DNA of 64,000 nt from Dactylosporangium vinaceum (GCF_019904175.1 NZ_CP061913.1:5704001-5768000); one strand, 5' to 3'; counted from the stretch's first letter, positions 1 to 9,099 are shown. A program made the numbers and translations. The notes: generated from the sequence alone by a model not told the origin.

Positions 1-45
1 GTATTGCTCGTTTTGCTCACGGGTCCGCCGCGGGCATCCCGGCGG

Positions 46-51
46 TACGCT
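46..51 (+). promoter_or_regulatory. Predicted -10 element (TACGCT), leaderless start
   Basis: TACGCT lies 7 bases before the ATG at 59 and no Shine-Dalgarno sequence is visible. Transcription would begin at or next to the start codon. No convincing -35 box is visible at normal spacing. Confidence 0.5.
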
Positions 52-58
52 CCCGGTC

Positions 59-1663
59 ATGTTCCGGCTGCGTCACGCCCCCTTCGCCCAGCAGGCGCTG
101 GCCCTGCAGGTGGGTGTGCTGGTCGTTGTCGTCGGCGTCGGGTTCGCGCTCGTGGGCTGGCTGTTCGACGACGAGCTGACCCAGCAGTACGGCACCCGCG
201 CCCTCGCCGTCGCGCACACCCTCGCCGCCGACCCGGCGATCGCGGCGGCGGCCGCGGCCGACGACCCCGACGGCATCCTGCCCGGCCGGGCCGAGGCGGC
301 GAAGACCGCCAGCGGGGCCCTGTTCGTGGTCATCACCAACCGGCTCGGCATCCGCCTGGCCCACCCCAACCCGGACGGCATCCGCCAGCCGGTCAGCACC
401 GACCCGTCCGAGGTCCTCGCCGGCAACGACACCATCAACGTCGAGCAGGGCACGCTCGGGCTGTCGGCCCGCGGCAAGACGCCACTGCGCGACGCGGGCG
501 GCGCGATCGTCGGCGAGGTGAGCGTCGGGTTCCGCATCGCCGACGTCCGCGGGCACGTCAACCGCGAGCTGAGCGTGGCCGCGGCGTTCGCGGGCGGCGC
601 ACTGCTGCTCGGCTGCGTCGGGGCGGTCCTGCTCGCCCGCCGGCTCAAACGGCTGACGCTCGGCCTGGAGCCGCGGGAGCTGGCCGAGCTGGTCCAGGAG
701 CGCGAGGCGGTGCTGCACGGCATCAGCGAGGGGGTGCTCGCCCTGGACGCCGACGGGCGCGTCTCCGTGTGCAACGACGAAGCGGCGCGCCTGCTCGGGC
801 TTCCCGGCGAGGGCGCGGCGACCGGCAGTACAACCGCTGCATTGGCTCTTCCGCCTGTCCTGCGGGAGGCCGTGGACCGGCGCGACGCCGTCGACAACGT
901 CATCACCGTCGCCGGCGACCGGGTGCTCGTCGCGAACTATCGGGCGGTGCGCCGGGAGGAGCGCGATCTGGGCGGCGTGCTGACCCTGCGCGACCGGACC
1001 GATCTGGAGACGATCACCCGCGAGCTCGACTCGGTGCGGACGCTGAGCACGGCCCTGCGGGCGCAGCGCCACGAGTTCGCCAACCGGCTGCACGTGCTGT
1101 CCGGGCTCCTGCAGAACGGCCACGGCGGCGAGGCCCTCGAGTTCCTGCACGCGGTGTCGGACCCGGCCGCGCCCGTCGGCGGGCACACGGTGGACGACCC
1201 GTACCTGCAGGCGTTCGTCGACGCGAAGAGCGCCGAGGCGGCGGAGAAGGGCGTGCGGCTGGCGCTGGCCGACACCAGCTGGGTCGGCACCCGGGTCACC
1301 GCGCCGGTCGAGGTCACCACCGTGCTCGGCATCCTCGTCGACAACGCCCTCGAGGCGGCCCGCCGCGGCGCCCGCCGCCCGGCCTGGGTGGACCTCGCCC
1401 TGCTCGAGGACGGCGCCACACTGCACATCTCGGTCGTCGACTCCGGCGACGGCGTCGCCGCCGACCTGGCCGGGCGCGTGTTCGAGGCCGGGGTGTCCAC
1501 AAGCGCCGAGGACGGCCGGGGCATCGGGCTGGCCCTGGCCCGGCAGTCGGCGCGCCGGCTCGGCGGCGACGTGCGGCTGGCCGCGGCGACCGGCGACGAC
1601 CACGGCGCCGTGTTCGAGGCCCGGCTCCCCAAGGCCCTGCGACCGCCGGTGAGGCCCGCATGA
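59..1663 (+). CDS. CitA/DcuS-type sensor histidine kinase
   Basis: This is a 534-aa membrane sensor kinase that would autophosphorylate in response to an extracellular small molecule, in this family usually a carboxylate. One membrane segment (about 15-37) is followed by an extracytoplasmic Cache/PAS-like sensor (about 38-170), a second membrane segment (about 172-192), and a cytoplasmic PAS domain (about 218-310). The phosphoacceptor is His338 in the RHEFANRLH box typical of CitA/DpiB kinases. The C-terminal HATPase has an N-box (VDNALEAA) and a GRGIGLALA glycine box. The stop overlaps the regulator start as ATGA, so the pair is translationally coupled. The ATG at 59 lacks a ribosome site and looks leaderless. 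No citrate-type transporter is beside it inside the window, so the ligand is unknown. Confidence 0.92.
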   Translation: MFRLRHAPFAQQALALQVGVLVVVVGVGFALVGWLFDDELTQQYGTRALAVAHTLAADPAIAAAAAADDPDGILPGRAEAAKTASGALFVVITNRLGIRLAHPNPDGIRQPVSTDPSEVLAGNDTINVEQGTLGLSARGKTPLRDAGGAIVGEVSVGFRIADVRGHVNRELSVAAAFAGGALLLGCVGAVLLARRLKRLTLGLEPRELAELVQEREAVLHGISEGVLALDADGRVSVCNDEAARLLGLPGEGAATGSTTAALALPPVLREAVDRRDAVDNVITVAGDRVLVANYRAVRREERDLGGVLTLRDRTDLETITRELDSVRTLSTALRAQRHEFANRLHVLSGLLQNGHGGEALEFLHAVSDPAAPVGGHTVDDPYLQAFVDAKSAEAAEKGVRLALADTSWVGTRVTAPVEVTTVLGILVDNALEAARRGARRPAWVDLALLEDGATLHISVVDSGDGVAADLAGRVFEAGVSTSAEDGRGIGLALARQSARRLGGDVRLAAATGDDHGAVFEARLPKALRPPVRPA

Positions 1664-2334
1664 CGATCCAGGTGCTCGTGGTCGAGGACGACTTCCGGGT
1701 CGCCCGCGTCCACGTCGAGTTCACCAGCCGCATCGACGGGTTCACCGTCGCCGCGACCGCCCGGACCGCGGCCGAGGCGCGCCGCGAGCTGGCCACCCGG
1801 CGGGTCGACCTGGTGCTGCTCGACACCTTCCTGCCCGACCAGTCCGGGCTCGACCTGCTGGCCGAGATGACCGTCGACGCGATCATGCTGACCGCGGCCA
1901 ACGACGCCGCCACCGTGCGGGCCGCCTACGCCCGCGGCGCGCTCAACTACCTCGTCAAGCCGTTCACCGCCGAGCAGCTCGCCGACCGGCTGGCCGCGTA
2001 TCGGCACTACCGCGCGCTCGTCGCCGCCGACCGGCCCATGACCCAGGTCGAGATCGACAGGTGCGCGCGGGTCGTGCACGAGGGCGATCGCCCGGCGCCC
2101 CCGAAGGGCCAGTCGGCGGTCACGGCCGGGCTGGTCAGCGAGGCCCTGCGCGGCGCCGCCCGGCCCCGCACCGCGGCGGACATCGCCGACGAGCTCGGCA
2201 TCTCCCGGGCCACGGCGCAGCGGTACCTGGCCGAGCTGGCCCGCGAAGGGGTGGCCGAGGTGCAGCTGCGCTACGGGGGCGCCGGGCGGCCGGAACATCA
2301 GTACTGCATCCCGCCGGGCCGCCCGGTGCGCTGA
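1660..2334 (+). CDS. CitB/DpiA-type response regulator
   Basis: This 224-aa response regulator is the partner of the kinase just upstream. The receiver domain has the acidic pair E9/D10, phosphoacceptor Asp55 (LVLLDTFLPD) and the conserved Lys in NYLVKPF. The C-terminal part carries a helix-turn-helix (ADELGISRATAQRYLAEL) ending in a Y-G-G-x-GRPEH motif, as in DpiA/CitB-type DNA-binding domains. The ATG overlaps the kinase stop by four bases. Targets cannot be read from the sequence; the peptidase and MFS transporter downstream are candidates by position only. Confidence 0.92.
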   Translation: MTIQVLVVEDDFRVARVHVEFTSRIDGFTVAATARTAAEARRELATRRVDLVLLDTFLPDQSGLDLLAEMTVDAIMLTAANDAATVRAAYARGALNYLVKPFTAEQLADRLAAYRHYRALVAADRPMTQVEIDRCARVVHEGDRPAPPKGQSAVTAGLVSEALRGAARPRTAADIADELGISRATAQRYLAELAREGVAEVQLRYGGAGRPEHQYCIPPGRPVR

Positions 2335-2349
2335 AGATCGCCTGGTCGG

Positions 2350-2355
2350 TAGAGT
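2350..2355 (+). promoter_or_regulatory. Predicted -10 element (TAGAGT), leaderless start
   Basis: TAGAGT sits six bases before the GTG at 2362, in the short gap after the response regulator. No Shine-Dalgarno sequence precedes the GTG, so the peptidase probably has its own promoter and a leaderless transcript. Confidence 0.55.
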
Positions 2356-2361
2356 CGTCGT

Positions 2362-3705
2362 GTGGCAGAACCAGTGCGTTCGCGCGAGGACGCGGCGATC
2401 GAGGCGTTGCGCGCGCTCGTGCGGATCCCCACCGTCAGCCGCCGCCGGCCCGAGGACGTCGAGGCGGGTGTCTTCGCGCGCTTCCACGCGGAGCTGCGGG
2501 CCCGGTTCCCGCTCGTGCACGAGCGCCTCGAGTGCACGGCGATCGGCGCGGCCGGCCTGCTGTTCCGCTGGGCCGGTCCGAGCGCCGAGCGCCCGGTCGT
2601 GCTCATGGCCCACCAGGACGTGGTGCCGGTCGAGCCGGACGACCCGTGGCAGCACGACCCCTTCGGCGCCGAGGTCGTCGACGGCTGGGTCTGGGGCCGG
2701 GGCACGCTCGACGACAAGGGCCCGCTCGTGGCGGTGTGCGCCGCGGTCGAGAGCCTGCTCGGCGCCGGCTTCACCCCGGCGCGCGACGTGTGGCTCTTCT
2801 TCGGCTGCGACGAGGAGGTGGCCGGCGTCTCGGCCCGGCTCGCCGTCGAGGAGCTGCGCCGGCGTGGGGTCGAGCCCTGGTTCGTGCTCGACGAGGGCGG
2901 TGCCGTCGCGTCGGGCACGGTGCCCGGCGTCGCCGTGGCCCAGGCGGTCATCGGCGTGGCCGAGAAGGGCATCACGAACGTCGAGCTGCGCGTGGCGGGC
3001 CGCGGCGGGCACGCCTCGGTGCCGGCCCGGCTGGGGCCGACCGCGCGTCTGGCCCGGGCGGTCGGCCGGGTCGACGCGATACGGCACCCGGCGCACGTGC
3101 CGGACGCGACAGCCGAGTTCTTCCGCCGGCTCGCGCCCCACGCCCCGGCGCCGCTACGCCCGCTGCTGCGCCGGGCCGGGCGGCTGCGCCCGCTGCTCGC
3201 GCGGGTCCTGGGCCGGCTCGGGCCCGAGTCGTCGTCGATGACCCGCACGACAGCCGTGGTCACGACGCTGTCCGGCTCGCCGGCGCTCAACGTCGTCGCC
3301 ACGAGCGCGGTGGCCGGCGTCAACGTCCGGGTCATGGTGGGCGACAGCGTGGACGCGGTCCTGGCGCGCATGCGCCGGGCGGTCGCCGACGACCAGGTGC
3401 GCTTCGAGATCCTCGACCGCAACGAGCCGTGCCCGCTCTCGCCGGTCGACGACGACGCGTTCCGGCTGCTGGAGGCGACGGTCGGCCGGGTCTTCCCCGA
3501 CGCCGTCACGGTGCCCTACATCATGATGGCGGCCACCGACTCCCGGCATTTCACGGCGATCTGCCAGCGGGTGTACCGGTTTGCGCCGCTGCGCATGTCG
3601 AAGGAGCAGCGGGCGGCGATCCACTCCTACGACGAGCGGGTCGGCGTGCAGGACTTTCTCGACGGGGTGGAGTGGTACCGGCTTCTGCTGCAGAATCTCG
3701 ACTGA
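2362..3705 (+). CDS. M20 family metallopeptidase/dipeptidase
   Basis: This 447-aa cytoplasmic zinc hydrolase belongs to the M20 (ArgE/DapE/carboxypeptidase G2/dipeptidase) family. The metal-site motifs appear in order: MAHQDVVPV with a metal His, GRGTLDDKG with the bridging Asp, DEEVAG with the catalytic Glu and a metal Glu, FVLDEGG, and a C-terminal DSRHF supplying the last His. The lid/dimerisation domain lies in the middle third. The length is normal for the family and there is no signal peptide. The GTG start is preceded by a -10-like TAGAGT, consistent with a leaderless message. The substrate (dipeptide, acyl amino acid or similar) cannot be specified. Confidence 0.92.
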   Translation: MAEPVRSREDAAIEALRALVRIPTVSRRRPEDVEAGVFARFHAELRARFPLVHERLECTAIGAAGLLFRWAGPSAERPVVLMAHQDVVPVEPDDPWQHDPFGAEVVDGWVWGRGTLDDKGPLVAVCAAVESLLGAGFTPARDVWLFFGCDEEVAGVSARLAVEELRRRGVEPWFVLDEGGAVASGTVPGVAVAQAVIGVAEKGITNVELRVAGRGGHASVPARLGPTARLARAVGRVDAIRHPAHVPDATAEFFRRLAPHAPAPLRPLLRRAGRLRPLLARVLGRLGPESSSMTRTTAVVTTLSGSPALNVVATSAVAGVNVRVMVGDSVDAVLARMRRAVADDQVRFEILDRNEPCPLSPVDDDAFRLLEATVGRVFPDAVTVPYIMMAATDSRHFTAICQRVYRFAPLRMSKEQRAAIHSYDERVGVQDFLDGVEWYRLLLQNLD

Positions 3706-3750
3706 GCGCGGCGCCGGTGAGCGGCCCGCGCGGAGCGAGAGGAACCGGCA

Positions 3751-5223
3751 ATGGGCCGACCCGAGCCGATCACCGATCCCGGACGTCCCGGCGTTGCCCG
3801 GCCCGCGGCCGAGAGGCTGGTGCGCATCGTCGGGTTCCTGGTCTGTGTCGAGATCGCCAGCGGTATCCTGCAGGGCTACTACACGCCGATCTGGACCGAC
3901 ATCGCCGGACATCTGGGGATGAGCGACGCCGACGTCAACTGGTTCGAGGCCGCGCAGCTGATCGTCGCCACACTCGCCGTGCCGCCGCTGGCCCGGCTCG
4001 GTGACATGGTCGGGCACAAGCGCGTGCTCGTCGCCTCGACGGCGGTCACCGCGCTCGGCTCGTGGGTCCTGGTGTTCGCACCGAACTTCGCGACGTTCCT
4101 CATCGGCTTCGCCGTGCAGGGCGCCTACATCGTGTGGCTGCCGATCGAGATCGCGATCGTCTATCGGCGCACGGCCGGCCGCCCGCGCCAGGGGACCCTC
4201 ACGCGCTACGCCGCGGCCGTCCTGGTCGGTGCCCTCGAGCTGGCCGTGATCGTCGGCGCGCTGACGAGCGGGGCCCTTGTCGAGTCGGTCTCGATGCCGG
4301 TGGTCCTGGCCCTGCCCGCCATCGCCGTCACACTGGTGCTGGTGCTCGTCATCGCCGGCATCGAGCACGTGCCCGGGGCCGGCCTGAGCAACCCCGACCT
4401 GCCCGGCCTGGGCCTGCTGATCGCCGCGCTCGGCCTGGTCATGGCCGGCCTCATCGTGATCCGGCTGCAGGGGCTCGCGAGCATCCCGGCCTGGGTGCTG
4501 CTCGCCCTCGGGATCGGCGTGCTCGCCGCCTTCGTGCGCTTCGAGGCGGCGCGGGAGCAGCCGTTCATCGACGTGCGGCTGCTCGCGCTGCCCGGTCAGT
4601 GGCCCGTGCAGCTCACGGCGTTCCTCTTCGGCATGTCGGTGCTCGGCGCGCAGATCCCGCTGTCCACCTTCGCGCGGACCGATCCGGCCGTCGCCGGCTA
4701 CGGGCTCGGCGCCGGCGCCTCGTTCGTCTCCACGCTCATCGGCGTGTACGTCATCAGCCTGGCCGCGGGGGCGTTCACGTTTCCCGTCGTCGCCCGGCTG
4801 CTGGGCACCCGCCGGGCCCACGTCCTGTACTGCCTGCTCGTCGCCGCCGGGTATGCGCTGTGGCTGCCGTTTCACGCCACGACGCTGCAGGCGGTGACGA
4901 ACATGGTGATCGCCGGCCTCGGCTCGGGCGCGCTCGTGGCGGCGCTGCCGGTCGCGGCCGCCGCCGGTGCCCCGCCGGCCGCCACCGGCCTCGCGACGGG
5001 CATGACGAACGCGACGAAGACCGTCGGCGGCGCGATCGCATCGTCGATCTTCGCCATCGCGCTGTCGGCCACCGGCTCCATCGACGATCCGGCCGCCGGG
5101 CACGCGTCGCTGTCCGGATACCTCACTGTCTGGTCGGTGTGTGCCGTCGCGGCGCTCCTGGCCGCGCTCGCCCTCGCCCGCCTCCCGGTGGACCGCGGCG
5201 AGGTCGTCGAGCCCGCCGGCTGA
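3751..5223 (+). CDS. MFS transporter
   Basis: This 490-aa integral membrane protein has about 12-14 hydrophobic segments and resembles drug:proton antiporter-type major facilitator proteins. The motif A region reads RLGDMVGHKR between the second and third membrane segments (residues about 83-92). A GAGKR-type ribosome site (GAGAGGAA) lies 7 bases before the ATG. It follows the peptidase gene on the same strand after 45 bases, so peptidase and transporter may be co-transcribed. A small hairpin follows the stop. The substrate is unknown. Confidence 0.9.
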   Translation: MGRPEPITDPGRPGVARPAAERLVRIVGFLVCVEIASGILQGYYTPIWTDIAGHLGMSDADVNWFEAAQLIVATLAVPPLARLGDMVGHKRVLVASTAVTALGSWVLVFAPNFATFLIGFAVQGAYIVWLPIEIAIVYRRTAGRPRQGTLTRYAAAVLVGALELAVIVGALTSGALVESVSMPVVLALPAIAVTLVLVLVIAGIEHVPGAGLSNPDLPGLGLLIAALGLVMAGLIVIRLQGLASIPAWVLLALGIGVLAAFVRFEAAREQPFIDVRLLALPGQWPVQLTAFLFGMSVLGAQIPLSTFARTDPAVAGYGLGAGASFVSTLIGVYVISLAAGAFTFPVVARLLGTRRAHVLYCLLVAAGYALWLPFHATTLQAVTNMVIAGLGSGALVAALPVAAAAGAPPAATGLATGMTNATKTVGGAIASSIFAIALSATGSIDDPAAGHASLSGYLTVWSVCAVAALLAALALARLPVDRGEVVEPAG

Positions 5224-5232
5224 ACGCCCGCG

Positions 5233-5252
5233 CCGGCGTGCCGTTACGCCGG
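5233..5252. terminator. Hairpin between convergent MFS and CobW genes
   Basis: CCGGCGT and ACGCCGG form a 7-bp stem around a 6-base loop, placed ten bases after the MFS stop and just before the CobW stop on the other strand. It has no U-run, as is common in GC-rich actinomycetes. Confidence 0.45.
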
Positions 5253-5260
5253 GAACGGCG

Positions 5261-6277
5261 TCAGGTGCTGAGCGTGCGGTAGCGGCGTAGCCGCCGGAGC
5301 CCGTCGGTGTCCGGCCGTTCGGCCGGCGTGCCCGCCACGGCGTCCAGGCGCTGCTGGGCGGCCGGCTGGTCCAGGTGGGCGCCGATGGCGACGAGCTCGC
5401 CGACCGGTGGCGGCTGGGGCAGCGGCGTGACGTGGATGAGCGGCCCGACGACGTTGACGAGGTAGCCCTGCTCGGCGCGGGTGCCGTACACCCGGACCCG
5501 GCCCTTGATCCGATACGCGCCGGCCGGTGGGCTCTCCAGCAGGTCGAGCAGCAGGCCCGCCGAGATCGGCCGGGTCAGCGCCGTGGAGGCCGCGCGCGCG
5601 TGCTCGTGGTCGTCGGTGTGGTGGTGCTGATCGCGGTAGAGCTGGGCGAGGGGGAGCTCGTCGGCCGGGTCCTGGTCGGTGGCGGTGTCGAAGACGAGCG
5701 CCGGATCGATGCGGCCGTGCCGGGAGATGACGATCTGCGCGTGCGGCTGGCGCCGGCGCACCCGTTCCTGGATCCGGGCGAGGACATCGTCGCGCTCGCC
5801 CGGCGGCAGCAGGTCGGCCTTGTTGATGACGACGAGTGTCGCCGCCGCGTAGCGGGCGGGTGGCTGCGCCGAGTGGTCCACGGTGCCGAAGTGCTGTACC
5901 GCGTCGATCACCTCGACGAGGCCGCCGGGCCGGATGCCGCGCACACGGCTGCCCCTGATGAGCCGGTGCAGCGCGACGGGGTCGGCCGCGCCGCTGGCCT
6001 CGACAAGTATCGCGTCCATCCGCAGCCGCGGCCGGGACAGGCGGTGCAGCGCGTCCTCCAGGCCGCCGGCGTCCGGAAGGTGGCACAGGCAGCCCCCGGA
6101 GATCGACACGGCCTCGTCGATCTGGCCGGTCACGAGGGCGGCGTCCACGTTGAGGGCGCCGAAGTCGTTGACGACGACGCCCAGGCGCGCGCCGGGCCGG
6201 CGCAGGAGATGGTTGAGCAGTGTCGTCTTGCCGGCGCCGAGATACCCGGTCAGCGCGACCACCGGCACCCTGTCCAC
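5261..6277 (-). CDS. CobW/COG0523 family GTPase (metallochaperone-like)
   Basis: This 338-aa G3E GTPase contains the P-loop GYLGAGKTT at the N-terminus, a VVNDFG switch motif, the INKADLL (NKxD) guanine-specificity motif and a C-terminal CobW_C domain. Relatives insert zinc, cobalt or iron into client proteins. The usual metal-binding CxCC motif reads GGCLCH here, so the third cysteine is replaced by histidine. A His/Asp-rich stretch (residues about 215-230) could bind metal. The GTG start is six bases from a TAGGCT -10 hexamer and has no ribosome site. No Zur-like box was recognised. Confidence 0.9.
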   Translation of the reverse strand: MDRVPVVALTGYLGAGKTTLLNHLLRRPGARLGVVVNDFGALNVDAALVTGQIDEAVSISGGCLCHLPDAGGLEDALHRLSRPRLRMDAILVEASGAADPVALHRLIRGSRVRGIRPGGLVEVIDAVQHFGTVDHSAQPPARYAAATLVVINKADLLPPGERDDVLARIQERVRRRQPHAQIVISRHGRIDPALVFDTATDQDPADELPLAQLYRDQHHHTDDHEHARAASTALTRPISAGLLLDLLESPPAGAYRIKGRVRVYGTRAEQGYLVNVVGPLIHVTPLPQPPPVGELVAIGAHLDQPAAQQRLDAVAGTPAERPDTDGLRRLRRYRTLST

Positions 6278-6283
6278 CCGGAC

Positions 6284-6289
6284 AGCCTA
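6284..6289 (-). promoter_or_regulatory. Predicted -10 element (TAGGCT), leaderless CobW start
   Basis: On the minus strand TAGGCT is followed by exactly six bases and then the GTG of the CobW gene. No Shine-Dalgarno sequence is present. Confidence 0.5.
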
Positions 6290-6291
6290 GT

Positions 6292-6323
6292 CCGGGCCCG
6301 TCACCGGCGGGCGACGGGCCCGG
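6292..6323 (-). terminator. Terminator of the SsuABC-like operon
   Basis: CCGGGCCCGTC and GACGGGCCCGG form an 11-bp perfect stem with a 10-base loop, beginning four bases after the stop of the substrate-binding protein gene on the minus strand. It separates that operon from the CobW promoter. Confidence 0.7.
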
Positions 6324-6327
6324 CTGG

Positions 6328-7380
6328 TCAGGCCTTCGGGACCTTGGCGGCGAACTCGGTGGTGTACCCCTTCGCGACGTCGATGCGCCCCTTGCCCGCG
6401 GCGACCTCCGGGATGCCCACGGCGAGGACCTCCACGACGTTGCGGGCGCCGTCGGGGTCGATGACGCCGTCGGCGGTGAAGCCGTCCTTGGTCTCCTGGA
6501 TCGAGGCGACGTACAGCTTCGGGTTGCCGCCGGCGTAGTCGGCCGGCATCTTGCCCGCGATGGCCTCGGCCGGGTTGCCGGCGATGAACCGCAGCGTCTT
6601 CACGAACGCGTTGGCCAGCTTCTGCGACTCGCGCGGGTGCGCCTTGATCCAGTCGCACGGCATGTACAGCGAGCTGGCCGGGTAGAGCCCGCCGAGGGCC
6701 TTGCGCGTCGCGTCCACAGTGGACAGGTCGACGAGGGTCGTCGCCGAGCCCTTGTCGATGAGCATCGTCGACGTCGGCGGGGTGGTCATGCCGGCGCTGA
6801 TCCCGCCGTTCTCGATCGAGGCGATGAACGTCGACCCGGCCCCGGCGGCGACGCCGGTGAAGTCGCTCTCCTTGACGCCGGCCTTGCCCATCAGCGAGTT
6901 GACGAGCGCGTTCGTCGAGGAGCCCTTGCTGGTGAAGCCGACCTTCCTGCCCCTGAGGTCGGCCATCGACCTGACGGCCGTCTCCTTCGCCGACACCATC
7001 ACCTTTTCGAGGGGCGTGTTGGCGAACTGCACGACGCTCTGCACGCACTTGCCCTTGAGCTGGAGGGTGTAGGCGTGGTCCATGAAGCCGACGACGCCTT
7101 CGAGGTGCCCGGCGAGCATCTCGTTCTCCTGGTTGACGCCGTTCTGCTCGTCGGAGAGCTGGACCTCGAGCCCCTCGTCCTTGAAGTAGCCGAGGCGCTC
7201 GGTGAGCATCGCCGGCAGGTAGATGACCTTGTTGATGCCGCCGACGCCGATGCGGACCTTCTCCAGCGGTCCGTCGGTCCTGGCCGCGGCGGGCGGCTGG
7301 GCGGTACTGCACGCGGCCAGCCCCAGCAGCAGCGCGGCGCCGGCGATCGGGGCGAACTTCCTCATCATGGTGCGCTCCAT
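6328..7380 (-). CDS. ABC transporter substrate-binding lipoprotein (NMT1/SsuA-like)
   Basis: This 350-aa lipoprotein captures the solute for the importer encoded just upstream. The N-terminus is a lipoprotein signal peptide with lipobox LAAC (cysteine at about residue 22), followed by a periplasmic-binding-type fold of the NMT1/THI5/SsuA/TauA class (IGVGGINKVIYLPAMLTERLGYF). The ATG overlaps the permease stop by one base (TGATG), so translation is coupled; a second in-frame ATG lies four codons in. Members of this class carry sulfonates, nitrate, taurine or thiamine precursors. The substrate here cannot be assigned. Confidence 0.9.
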   Translation of the reverse strand: MERTMMRKFAPIAGAALLLGLAACSTAQPPAAARTDGPLEKVRIGVGGINKVIYLPAMLTERLGYFKDEGLEVQLSDEQNGVNQENEMLAGHLEGVVGFMDHAYTLQLKGKCVQSVVQFANTPLEKVMVSAKETAVRSMADLRGRKVGFTSKGSSTNALVNSLMGKAGVKESDFTGVAAGAGSTFIASIENGGISAGMTTPPTSTMLIDKGSATTLVDLSTVDATRKALGGLYPASSLYMPCDWIKAHPRESQKLANAFVKTLRFIAGNPAEAIAGKMPADYAGGNPKLYVASIQETKDGFTADGVIDPDGARNVVEVLAVGIPEVAAGKGRIDVAKGYTTEFAAKVPKA

Positions 7381-8306
7381 CAGACGTGGACGGAGTCGGT
7401 GGCGGTGGGTGGTCGCCAGCGCAGCAGGCGGCGCTCGACGGCGGTGAGCAGCCACTCCGCGATCAGCGCGACGACCGTGATGACGATCATTCCGGCGTAG
7501 ATGCCGGCCGCGTCGAACGTGCCCTGGGAGTGGGCGATGAGCAGGCCGAGGCCGCGCCTGGCCCCGATGACCTCGCCGACGACCGCGCCGATCAGCGCGA
7601 AGCCGAACGCGACGTGCAGCGACGCGAGAATCCACGACGTCGCGCTCGGGATGACGATCGAGGTCAGGACCTTGGACCGGCTCGCCCCCAGGATCCGGGC
7701 GTTGTCGACGAGGTTGCGGTCGACCTCGCGGGCGCCCTGGAACGCGTTGAAGAAGACCGCGAAGAAGACCAGGACGACGGCCGTGGCGATCTTCGAGCTC
7801 AGCCCGAGCCCGAACCAGATCACGAACAGCGACGCGAGCACGATGCGCGGGATGGCGTTGGCCGCCTTGATGAACGGCGCGAGCACGTCGGCCAGGAACC
7901 GGGCCCGGCCCAGCAGCACGCCGAGCACGACCCCGCCGAGCGAGCCGATCGCGAAGCCGGACACGGCCTCCCCCATGGTGACGCCGATGTGCTCCCAGAT
8001 CGGCCCGCTGCTCGGCCCGACGGTGAACCAGTCGACGAGCCGCTGCCAGATCTGCGACGGCTGCGAGTAGAAGAACTGGTCGAGGGCCCAGCGCTGGGCG
8101 TGGTCCTTCCAGTCGAGGGGCTTGCTGAAGTGGGTGGTGCCGTCGAAGTCGACCCAGTAGCGGGCGGCGAGCTCCCACGCGCTGAGGCCGAGCACGACGA
8201 CGAGGATGCGCACGCCCCAGACGGCCGCGCCGCGGCGGCGCTGCCGGGCCGCGGCCTGGCGGATGACGGCGTCCAGGGCCGCCTTGGCGAGCGTGTCAGT
8301 TGCCAC
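7380..8306 (-). CDS. ABC transporter permease (SsuC/TauC-like)
   Basis: This 308-aa inner-membrane permease has about six membrane segments and a binding-protein-dependent transport (BPD_transp_1) domain. The EAA loop region contains ILGASRSKVLTSIVIPSATSWILAS. The N-terminal ~30 residues are cytoplasmic and rich in Ala/Arg. The GTG start overlaps the end of the ATPase gene by 11 bases, and the stop overlaps the binding-protein start. It forms the channel of the importer with its two neighbours. Confidence 0.92.
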   Translation of the reverse strand: MATDTLAKAALDAVIRQAAARQRRRGAAVWGVRILVVVLGLSAWELAARYWVDFDGTTHFSKPLDWKDHAQRWALDQFFYSQPSQIWQRLVDWFTVGPSSGPIWEHIGVTMGEAVSGFAIGSLGGVVLGVLLGRARFLADVLAPFIKAANAIPRIVLASLFVIWFGLGLSSKIATAVVLVFFAVFFNAFQGAREVDRNLVDNARILGASRSKVLTSIVIPSATSWILASLHVAFGFALIGAVVGEVIGARRGLGLLIAHSQGTFDAAGIYAGMIVITVVALIAEWLLTAVERRLLRWRPPTATDSVHV

Positions 8307-9099
8307 TGAGCGTCGCCCCCCGCCGGGCCCGGGCGACCTCGTCGCGCAGCGACTGCCAGACCTCGCGGTAGATCTCCAGGAACGCGGTGGTGAGGCGGAT
8401 CGCCTCCACGTCCCGGGGCCGGGGCAGGTCGATCGCGAACTCGGCCTTCATCGTCGCGGGCACGGCGGTGAGCACGACGACCCGGTCGGCCAGGGCGATG
8501 GCCTCCTCGAGGTCGTGGGTCACGAAGATGACGGCGGCGCCGGAGCCCTGCCACAGCCGCAGCAGCTCGTCCTGCATGAGCCCGCGGGTCTGCACGTCAA
8601 GCGCGCTGAACGGCTCGTCCATGAGCAGGATCCGCGGATCGTTGACGAGCGTCTGGGCCAGTGCCACCCGCTTGCGCATGCCGCCGGAGAGCTGGTGCGG
8701 GTAGAACCCCTCGAAGCCGGCCAGGCCGACCCGGTCGACCCAGGCGGCGGCGGCCTGCCGGGCGTCCTTTTTCGAGCTTCCACGGTACCGCGGGCCGGTC
8801 GCCACATTGTCGAGCACACTTCTCCAGGGCAGGATCGCGTCCTGCTGGAACATGTAGCCGATCCCGGCCGGAATCCCGCGCACGGGCTCGCCGTGGACGA
8901 TGACCTCACCGGACGACGCGGGCTCGAGCCCGGCGACGAGCGACAGGGTCGTCGACTTGCCACAGCCGGTCGGCCCGACGACGGCCACGAACTCGCCCGG
9001 GCGGATGCTGATCGTCAGGTCCTGGACGGCCGTCATGATGCCGGACGAGCCGCGAAAGCGCTTCGTCGCCTCCCGCAGCTCGATGGCGGGTGTACTCAC
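8296..9099 (-). CDS. ABC transporter ATP-binding protein (SsuB/TauB-like)
   Basis: This 267-aa nucleotide-binding subunit powers the importer. Walker A is GPTGCGKST, the Q-loop is MFQQDAILPW (the WR/PW form common in SsuB/TauB), the signature is LSGGMRKR, Walker B is ILLMDEPF, and the switch is VTHDLEEA. I chose the GTG at 9099 because GAGGAGGAG lies immediately upstream at correct spacing and the protein then begins right before the conserved region. The reading frame extends further upstream without homology. It is the first gene of the three-gene operon. Confidence 0.92.
   Translation of the reverse strand: MSTPAIELREATKRFRGSSGIMTAVQDLTISIRPGEFVAVVGPTGCGKSTTLSLVAGLEPASSGEVIVHGEPVRGIPAGIGYMFQQDAILPWRSVLDNVATGPRYRGSSKKDARQAAAAWVDRVGLAGFEGFYPHQLSGGMRKRVALAQTLVNDPRILLMDEPFSALDVQTRGLMQDELLRLWQGSGAAVIFVTHDLEEAIALADRVVVLTAVPATMKAEFAIDLPRPRDVEAIRLTTAFLEIYREVWQSLRDEVARARRGATLSGN

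Noticed and set aside
4..1650. Plus-strand frame extending upstream of the response regulator across the whole kinase gene
   Set aside because: Only the part from 1660 has family sequence; the rest is an Arg-rich off-frame translation of the kinase.
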